This document shows, piece after piece, positions 28,134 through 34,897 of a DNA stretch of 37,279 nucleotides. The stretch covers positions 1 to 37,279 of the forward strand of contig WJJL01000017.1 of NCBI GenBank assembly GCA_014729725.1. Direction: 5' to 3'. The DNA is from Candidatus Moraniibacteriota bacterium. Its GTDB lineage: Bacteria > Patescibacteriota > Minisyncoccia > CAIUEV01 > JAHKAQ01. Made by a program: the position numbers and the translations under genes. The notes beneath the pieces were generated by a model, which ran no database searches, was not told where the DNA came from, and worked only from the letters and a program-made list of their open reading frames with translations. Each line of letters opens with the position of its first letter. Position 1 is the stretch's first letter.

Positions 28134-28382
28134 TTAAGAAATATGGGAATTACGCTTTTGGTAAATTTTTAGACAAAATATTGCGGTTTTTTTGATGCAA
28201 AAACCTTGATAAGTCTTTTAAAAACCTCGTATCCTTTTTTGGAGTATATTTGCTTTCGGCATAGGCTTGAGATTTTTGGCGGATAAATTTTTTAAAAGGC
28301 GCAATTCCTAAACCAAACAGATTTTTTCAGAGACTCCCTAAAAACAAATAGCGCTATTTATTAACAAATAAAAAAATAAAAA

Positions 28383-30911
28383 ATGACGGAAAGTTTTTTA
28401 ATTATAATTTTAGCGACAGTTTTTATTTTGCCGCCATTTTTGTGGTATTTTTTGTTTTTTAAGGTAAGAAAAAAAGGGCGTTTGGAAAGAGCTACCACCA
28501 TGGTGCTTCTTTCGGTTTCCCTGCCCAGAGAGGAGGATAAAGAAAACAAAGAGGAAAAAAAGGACGATAAGGAAATTGTGGCCATAACAGAGCAGCTTTT
28601 GATTGGACTTTATCGAATGAGAGATTCTTTTTTAAAAGAACTTTTTTTCGGTAAACCGCAGTTTACTTTGGAAATCGCCAATCCTTTTGACGACGATGGG
28701 ATTTATTTTTTTATCGCTTGCCCCAAACGCTTTGCCACTTCAGTGGAAAAACAGATTTACGGGTTTTTTCCCAAAGCTAATGTAATCAGAAAAAAAGGGG
28801 ACTTTAACATTTTTACGCCCAGTGGAAAATCGATGGGAACTTATATGACCTTAAGACGAAAACCTTTTCTTCCCATTAAAACCTACAAACTTTTGGAATC
28901 GGATTCACTCAACAACATTACCAACTCCCTTTCCAAGTTAAAAAAAGTGGAGGAAGGGGCTGCTATTCAGATAATTTTACAAAGCGCTTCAACCGACTGG
29001 AAAAATAAAAGCCTTTTGATTGCCAGAAGAATGAAGCAAGGGGAATCTTACAATCGGGCGAAAAGAAATACTTTTTTTAGGTTTGTTGGAGAATTTATGT
29101 CGTTGCCCATAAAAAAAGATGAAAATCAGATGGCCAACACCAATGAACCTAACATGTATGGCACGCGCCAGCAGGATTTAAGGCAGCTTACCCCGGGTGA
29201 GGAAGAGAAGTTGAAACTGATTGAAGAAAAAACTTTAAAGCCGGCTTTTGAGGTAAATATTCGGCTTTTGGCTTCATCCGATAACAAGGAGCGAGCTCAA
29301 GAGATTTTAAATCATATGGTGGGGGCTTTCAGTCAATTTGACTCGGTTGATATGAATGGATTAATTACGCGAAAACCTCTTTCCCTAAAAGATCTTATTT
29401 TTAATTTTTCTTTTCGTAATTTTTCCAAAAAATTCAAATGTCTTTTAAACAGCGAGGAGATTTCCAGTATTTTTCACTTTCCCATTTACTCCACTCAAAC
29501 TCCCAAGCTGGATATTGTTAAAGCCAAAACCGCGGCGGCTCCGGTTAATGTACCCAATGAAGGGTTGCTGCTTGGTAAAAATGTTTACAGGGGTATGGAA
29601 ACCGATATTTTTCTGGGAAGAGACGACAGAAGAAGGCATCTTTATACAATTGGACAAACCGGTACCGGAAAATCCGGATTTTTGCATGAAATGGCCAGGC
29701 AGGATATTCAAAACGGCGAAGGTGTTTGTATTATCGACCCTCATGGTGAGTTGGTGGAAGAAGTAATTGCTCAAGTTCCGCCCAACAGAATTCAGGATGT
29801 TATCTTATTTGATCCTTCTGACATTGAAAGGCCAATGGGACTAAATTTACTGGAATATGATAAGCCGGAGCAAAAAACTTTTGTGATTAATGAAATGATT
29901 AGTATTTTTGATAAACTTTACGACCTAAAACAAACCGGCGGTCCTATGTTCGAGCAATATATGCGAAATGCCATGCTTTTGGTTATGGCTCATCCCGAGT
30001 CAGGCTCCACTTTGATGGAAATTTCCAAGGTTTTGGCGGATGCTGATTTTCGAAGAATGAAACTGGATAACTGTGATAATCAGGTGGTGGTGGATTTTTG
30101 GACTAAAGAAGCGGAAAAAGCCGGAGGCGAAGCGGCGCTGGCCAATATGGTGCCTTACATTACCAGTAAGCTGACCACTTTTGTAACCAATGATATTATG
30201 CGGCCCATTATTTCTCAACAAAAATCCGCTTTTAATTTCAGAAAAGCCATGGATGAGCAGAAAATTGTTTTAGTGAATTTAAGTAAAGGTAAAATCGGGG
30301 ATATTAACGCTAATCTTTTGGGCATGGTAATTGTAGGTAAAATCTTAATGTCTTCTATGGGTAGGGTAGATATGCCGCAGGATCAGCGAAAGGATTTTTA
30401 TCTCTATATTGACGAATTTCAAAATGTAACAACCGAATCCATTGCCTCCATTTTGTCGGAAGCCAGAAAATACCGTTTGAACCTAATTATCGCTCACCAG
30501 TTTATTCAGCAGCTGGAGGAAAAAATCAGAGATGCGGTTTTTGGAAATGTAGGATCAATGGTAACTTTTAGAATCGGAGCAACAGACGCGGAATATGTTG
30601 TAAAACAATATGTTCCGGTTTTTTCGGAGAAAGATTTAATCAATGTTGACAACTTTAAAGCTTTTACCAAAGTGATGATAAGCGGCGAGGTAAGTTCGCC
30701 CTTCTCCCTAGAAACTTATCCTCCCAAACCCGGAATGTATAACCTTCAAGATCAAATCCGGGATCATTCCAGAAATACTTACGGAAGGGATAGGATGGAA
30801 ATTGAAAGAGAATTAAAAGAACGGATGGAGCTTGCGGATAAACCAAAAAAGAACCTGTTTGAAGATGATGAAGATTATGACCCTATTGATTCGGATATGC
30901 CGCCGAAGTAA
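28383..30911 (+). CDS. type IV secretion/conjugation-like ATPase (TraG/VirB4/HerA-like) with N-terminal TM
   Basis: Walker A GQTGTGKSGFLHEMARQDI; Walker B VCIIDPHGELVEEV; YIDEFQNVTTESIASILSEARKYRLNLIIAHQFIQQL motor signature. Confidence 0.88.
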   Translation: MTESFLIIILATVFILPPFLWYFLFFKVRKKGRLERATTMVLLSVSLPREEDKENKEEKKDDKEIVAITEQLLIGLYRMRDSFLKELFFGKPQFTLEIANPFDDDGIYFFIACPKRFATSVEKQIYGFFPKANVIRKKGDFNIFTPSGKSMGTYMTLRRKPFLPIKTYKLLESDSLNNITNSLSKLKKVEEGAAIQIILQSASTDWKNKSLLIARRMKQGESYNRAKRNTFFRFVGEFMSLPIKKDENQMANTNEPNMYGTRQQDLRQLTPGEEEKLKLIEEKTLKPAFEVNIRLLASSDNKERAQEILNHMVGAFSQFDSVDMNGLITRKPLSLKDLIFNFSFRNFSKKFKCLLNSEEISSIFHFPIYSTQTPKLDIVKAKTAAAPVNVPNEGLLLGKNVYRGMETDIFLGRDDRRRHLYTIGQTGTGKSGFLHEMARQDIQNGEGVCIIDPHGELVEEVIAQVPPNRIQDVILFDPSDIERPMGLNLLEYDKPEQKTFVINEMISIFDKLYDLKQTGGPMFEQYMRNAMLLVMAHPESGSTLMEISKVLADADFRRMKLDNCDNQVVVDFWTKEAEKAGGEAALANMVPYITSKLTTFVTNDIMRPIISQQKSAFNFRKAMDEQKIVLVNLSKGKIGDINANLLGMVIVGKILMSSMGRVDMPQDQRKDFYLYIDEFQNVTTESIASILSEARKYRLNLIIAHQFIQQLEEKIRDAVFGNVGSMVTFRIGATDAEYVVKQYVPVFSEKDLINVDNFKAFTKVMISGEVSSPFSLETYPPKPGMYNLQDQIRDHSRNTYGRDRMEIERELKERMELADKPKKNLFEDDEDYDPIDSDMPPK

Positions 30912-30917
30912 TCCCGC

Positions 30918-31023
30918 CCCGTCGCTTGCAAGCGATAGGATAAGCAACGGGGTTCAACCTCCAAATGTCGCTACTCACCCTGTCCCTTGGACACACCTTA
31001 TCCCTTCCTTCTCAGGGAGGGGA
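30918..31023. repeat. hairpin-rich intergenic palindromic element
   Basis: CCCCGT/ACGGGG (30918-30923/30948-30953) enclosing CGCTTGCAAGCG; then TGTCC-CTT-GGACA and TCCCT...AGGGA hairpins. Higher GC than its surroundings. Confidence 0.45.
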
Positions 31024-31076
31024 CGATGAATGTGAGTTTTTAATACTTTGAATTAAATAAGCACTATCCATAAATT

Positions 31077-31610
31077 ATGAAATATATATTCAACTTTTTG
31101 ATAATTTATTTAATCTCTTTGATTGAAATTGCGGTAATCCCGGGCCTTGGTTTAGGCCGGTTGGAACTTAATTTTTTTATTGTGTTTTTGGCCGCGGTTA
31201 TTTTGAGTTATTCCTTTAATCAAGCTTTGATTTTCAGTGTTATTATGGCTTTAATCATCGAGTCTGTCTCGGTATTTACTTATGGCAGTGTTTTGCTTAT
31301 TTTTGTCTTGGCCGCGGTTATTTTTAATTATTTTTTTAAGAAAAGCAATCAAAAGCTGGAATTTGTTAACCTTTTGGTTTTTTCGCTTATTATTTTAATA
31401 ATTTATGAACTGGATTTATTCTTATTAAGAAATTCTCTAGCCGGTAATGCAGGTTTTTTGGAAGGGTTAAAAAACAATCTTTTTAGGTTCTTGTGGGAAT
31501 TATTTAAGGGAATTTTAAGTAATGGGTTGATTTTAGTACCCTTCTTTTACTATTTTATGAAAAAAGTCAATGAGGTTTTTGATTCGCTGGAGACAAGGCG
31601 GAGGATTTAG
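31077..31610 (+). CDS. MreD-like small membrane protein
   Basis: About five TM segments with MreD-like hydrophobic pattern (IYLISLIEIAVIPGLGLGRLELNFFIVFLAAVILSYSF...). Confidence 0.55.
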   Translation: MKYIFNFLIIYLISLIEIAVIPGLGLGRLELNFFIVFLAAVILSYSFNQALIFSVIMALIIESVSVFTYGSVLLIFVLAAVIFNYFFKKSNQKLEFVNLLVFSLIILIIYELDLFLLRNSLAGNAGFLEGLKNNLFRFLWELFKGILSNGLILVPFFYYFMKKVNEVFDSLETRRRI

Positions 31611-31694
31611 GCGGAGGTTTAGAGGAGGGGAGAAGAGGCGTTTCTTTAGGTTAATAAATATATTAATATAAGGAAGTGGATGTAAAATCAATAA

Positions 31695-32042
31695 TCCATC
31701 CATGAAATTTTTGATTTTGAAAAAAATTATAAAACAGGCCGGTTTTTACTTCCAAAGAGGTAAGAGCTTTTTTTGGTCAGGAAGATATTTTAGAAAAGTT
31801 TGACATTATGGGGCCTAAGAATTAGAAAATTTTGATTAAATTCAAAATTGATCCCAAACCTTTTTAAAATATTCAATATAATACAAACTATGTTGCGGCT
31901 TTTTGGTTGGTCATTCCCAATAAAAAGTTTTATGTTTTAGATATTTTGGGGATTTTGGAGGGGCATTGAATAGGCTCAGTAAGTTCTTAAAAAGCTTTCT
32001 AAGAGATTTAAGCCATAAGGAAGCCGCAGGAGAAAGTGATTA
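31695..32042 (+). pseudogene. decayed coding remnant of unknown family
   Basis: Protein-like segments in shifting frames: SIHEIFDFEKNYKTGRF, then FTSKEVRAFFGQEDILEKFDIMGPKN*, then NYVAAFWLVIPNKKFYVLDILGILEGH*, then LSKFLKSFLRDLSHKEAAGESD*. Confidence 0.4.
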
Positions 32043-32111
32043 AAAAGAGGAAATGATTTAAAGTAGGATTCAAGTTAATTTTTAATTTAAATTAAAGAAT
32101 AATAAAAAACT

Positions 32112-33101
32112 ATGATAAAAGAAATTAATGGTTTTGAACAAGAAATTATGAAACAAGTCAAAGAATCATTGAAATTTATTAAAGAGATAGAATATAAAGG
32201 GGAAAAAATTATTTTATACACTGACATGGATGGAACTTTCTTTGATCATTATACTTATCAGCCTACTGGTGTAGAAGAACCTGCAAAAGTGTTTGTTGAG
32301 AAAAATGGGATTTTACGACCAGTTACCAGCAAAACAGCTGCTGAAATGATAGATATTTCAGATGGATTAAAAGAAAAGAATATTTCAATAAACTCTTTTA
32401 TCATAGAAGGGGGAGCAGGTTTTTATTCAAAAAAAGACCATTATCCAGAGAATCATTTAAAAAAGATGGCTCGAGATTATGAATATTATTATGAATTTGA
32501 TCCAAATTCAGGATATGAGAAAGTTTTTTTTAGTAAAATAGGAATACATGAAATTATTAAAACCTGCTTTAAAATCGTAAAAATGGCAAAGGATAAACTC
32601 AATTTAGATTTATTTTTAATTTCTTTTGATGAATACAATTTTCAAAAACAAACTGGTCTAGATGATAATCAATTACATTTAGCTATGCAAAGAGATAGAT
32701 CAGAAGGTATTGGATTTGTTAATCCAGATGAAGCTAAACCTGAAAATATATCTGGAATTATTGAACTAGCAAAAAGTTTAAATAAAAATATTGTTGCTAA
32801 AATGGGAGGAAGATTCATTTCTGTTACAGGTGGATCTGATAAAGGTAAAGCAGTAGAATTTACAAAAAAGTGTGATGGATTTGGTTGCTTAAATTTAGGA
32901 ATAGGTGATTCAAAAAATGATGAACCTTTTTTAAGAATAGTTGATTATTCTTTTTTAGTAAAATCTGCCAATGGAGAACATAAAGATTTAGATGTTGGAG
33001 ATATTCATAAACTTCCCTTCATTGGTCCGGAATCTGTTGGATTTTTATTAAAATTATTTAATAAAAGATTTAAGGATTATTCAACCAATTTAAGCCAATA
33101 A
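32112..33101 (+). CDS. HAD-superfamily phosphatase, mannosyl-3-phosphoglycerate phosphatase/sucrose-phosphatase-like
   Basis: Intact HAD motifs: LYTDMDGTFFD, RPVTSKTAAEM, VTGGSDKGKAV, LGIGDSKNDEPF. Confidence 0.82.
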   Translation: MIKEINGFEQEIMKQVKESLKFIKEIEYKGEKIILYTDMDGTFFDHYTYQPTGVEEPAKVFVEKNGILRPVTSKTAAEMIDISDGLKEKNISINSFIIEGGAGFYSKKDHYPENHLKKMARDYEYYYEFDPNSGYEKVFFSKIGIHEIIKTCFKIVKMAKDKLNLDLFLISFDEYNFQKQTGLDDNQLHLAMQRDRSEGIGFVNPDEAKPENISGIIELAKSLNKNIVAKMGGRFISVTGGSDKGKAVEFTKKCDGFGCLNLGIGDSKNDEPFLRIVDYSFLVKSANGEHKDLDVGDIHKLPFIGPESVGFLLKLFNKRFKDYSTNLSQ

Positions 33102-34879
33102 ACAGTATAAGGAGTTAAATTAATTTTTACCACATCTTTATTCAATTCAAAGGTTTTTCCAGTTATAATATCAATAGCTTGATTGAAATTTTTAAAGTAG
33201 GCTTCGTATCTATAAAATTTGAATAACTGATTTTTGTTGCTTACATTAATTAATATTAATACTTTATCTTTCTGGTCTCTTGATTGTCTAAGTATTGAAA
33301 AAATTGAATTATTATTCATCAATATTATTTGCTTGCCTGAAGGATGGAAAGCTTTATATTTATTTCTTAATTTTAATAATTTTAGTAATTTCGAAAATAT
33401 TAAACTATGGACTGATTTTTTATTGTTTATAAGATCTAAGAGTTCTTCTTCTTTTAAATTTGTTCTATTAATGTCTCTATTAATCTTAGTTTTTAAGGCC
33501 TTTTTTTTATTATTTTTAGAGCCAAACAATCCATGGAAATAGATTCCGGGTACTCCTTTTAAACTAAGAGCGACAGCTCTTGAGGCAATGTATCTTTTTA
33601 TTCTTGTCGATTTTTTTTCTAAAGACTTAGAATTTAAGAAACTATACCAAGTTATATTTAACTCGTATGGAGTCTTTTTGTTATTGATACCTGTTCTATA
33701 ATTAACCAAGCCCCCTCTTTTTAAAGTAGTCTTTACTAAGTTATTGATTTCACTGCTTGTTAATATATTTTTTGCTGGTAAGACCCCTATGCCATCATGT
33801 GAATCTAAAAAGTTAAAATATGTTGTTAAATCCGAAGGTGTGTTTAAGGTTTTTGCCCAATTTGATAATTTACTGCAATTGCCAGTTAAAAAAGTATGTA
33901 ATGTTAAAGGGGGGAGTGGAAAATTATAAACCATTTGAGCTTCATCATAACCATTGCCAAAATAGGAGATATTATCAAGATGGGGGACATTGGTCTCATT
34001 GACGATCGTCACATTAGGTTTAACCATATCCAGTACGATTCTAAAAAAGCTCACGATAGCATGAGCTTCAGGTCTATGAGCACAATTTGTGCCCATTGTC
34101 TTCCATATATAAGTGGTTGCATCAAATCTCAGAAAGTCTACACTTTGTTTACAATAAAACAATAAGACTTTCATCATCTCTATCAAAACTTTAGGATTCT
34201 GATAGTTTAAATCGATTTGATCAGCACTAAAAGTAGTCCACACATATTGATCACCTTTAGTTGTTGAAAATTTAGAAAATAATTCAGAAACTCTGGGTCT
34301 TAATATTTTTGCTAAATCTGATTTTTTTAATGGATTTTTTTTAGGGTAGGCTAAAAAAAAGTTTTCAAATTTTTTATCACCATTTATAAATCCAATAAAC
34401 CATTGACTTTTACAAGAAATGTGGTTTAAAACCAAATCAAACATTAAGTTAAATTGATTTCCTATTTTAGAGATTTGATCCCAGGTTCCAATTTTTTTGT
34501 CAACTTGCTTGTAATTTATGACGGAAAATCCTCGGTCTGATGAATATGGATAAAAGGGTAATATATGGATTGTATCAAATGAGCTTTTTAAGTAATCTTT
34601 TGAGAATTTATGTAATGCTTCCAAAGGATTTTTTTTAGACTTTGATCTAATAAAATCCCCATAGGTTATTAGAATTATTGTTTTTTCTGTTAATCTGGAA
34701 TAAGAGTTATATTGTAGATTACTTTTTAAATCAATCTTGTTTTTGTTTAGATGGTTTTCAAGAATTCTATAAATTTTTTTATTCAATGTTGATAATTCCT
34801 TTCCTTTTATGTTTGGATAGATTTTTCTTATAGAAGTTCGAATTTTTTCCTTTTGAAATTTTTTGATCTTATTATCCAT
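33077..34879 (-). CDS. GH13 sugar phosphorylase (GH13_18-like: sucrose/glucosylglycerate phosphorylase group)
   Basis: ILPFYPYSSDRGFSVINYKQVD, DLVLNHIS, VDFLRFDATTYIWK (nucleophile Asp), IVNETNVPH (acid/base Glu), FLDSHDGIGV (transition-state Asp). Confidence 0.87.
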   Translation of the reverse strand: MDNKIKKFQKEKIRTSIRKIYPNIKGKELSTLNKKIYRILENHLNKNKIDLKSNLQYNSYSRLTEKTIILITYGDFIRSKSKKNPLEALHKFSKDYLKSSFDTIHILPFYPYSSDRGFSVINYKQVDKKIGTWDQISKIGNQFNLMFDLVLNHISCKSQWFIGFINGDKKFENFFLAYPKKNPLKKSDLAKILRPRVSELFSKFSTTKGDQYVWTTFSADQIDLNYQNPKVLIEMMKVLLFYCKQSVDFLRFDATTYIWKTMGTNCAHRPEAHAIVSFFRIVLDMVKPNVTIVNETNVPHLDNISYFGNGYDEAQMVYNFPLPPLTLHTFLTGNCSKLSNWAKTLNTPSDLTTYFNFLDSHDGIGVLPAKNILTSSEINNLVKTTLKRGGLVNYRTGINNKKTPYELNITWYSFLNSKSLEKKSTRIKRYIASRAVALSLKGVPGIYFHGLFGSKNNKKKALKTKINRDINRTNLKEEELLDLINNKKSVHSLIFSKLLKLLKLRNKYKAFHPSGKQIILMNNNSIFSILRQSRDQKDKVLILINVSNKNQLFKFYRYEAYFKNFNQAIDIITGKTFELNKDVVKINLTPYTVYWLKLVE

Positions 34880-34897
34880 AAAATTTTTTACTTAGAA

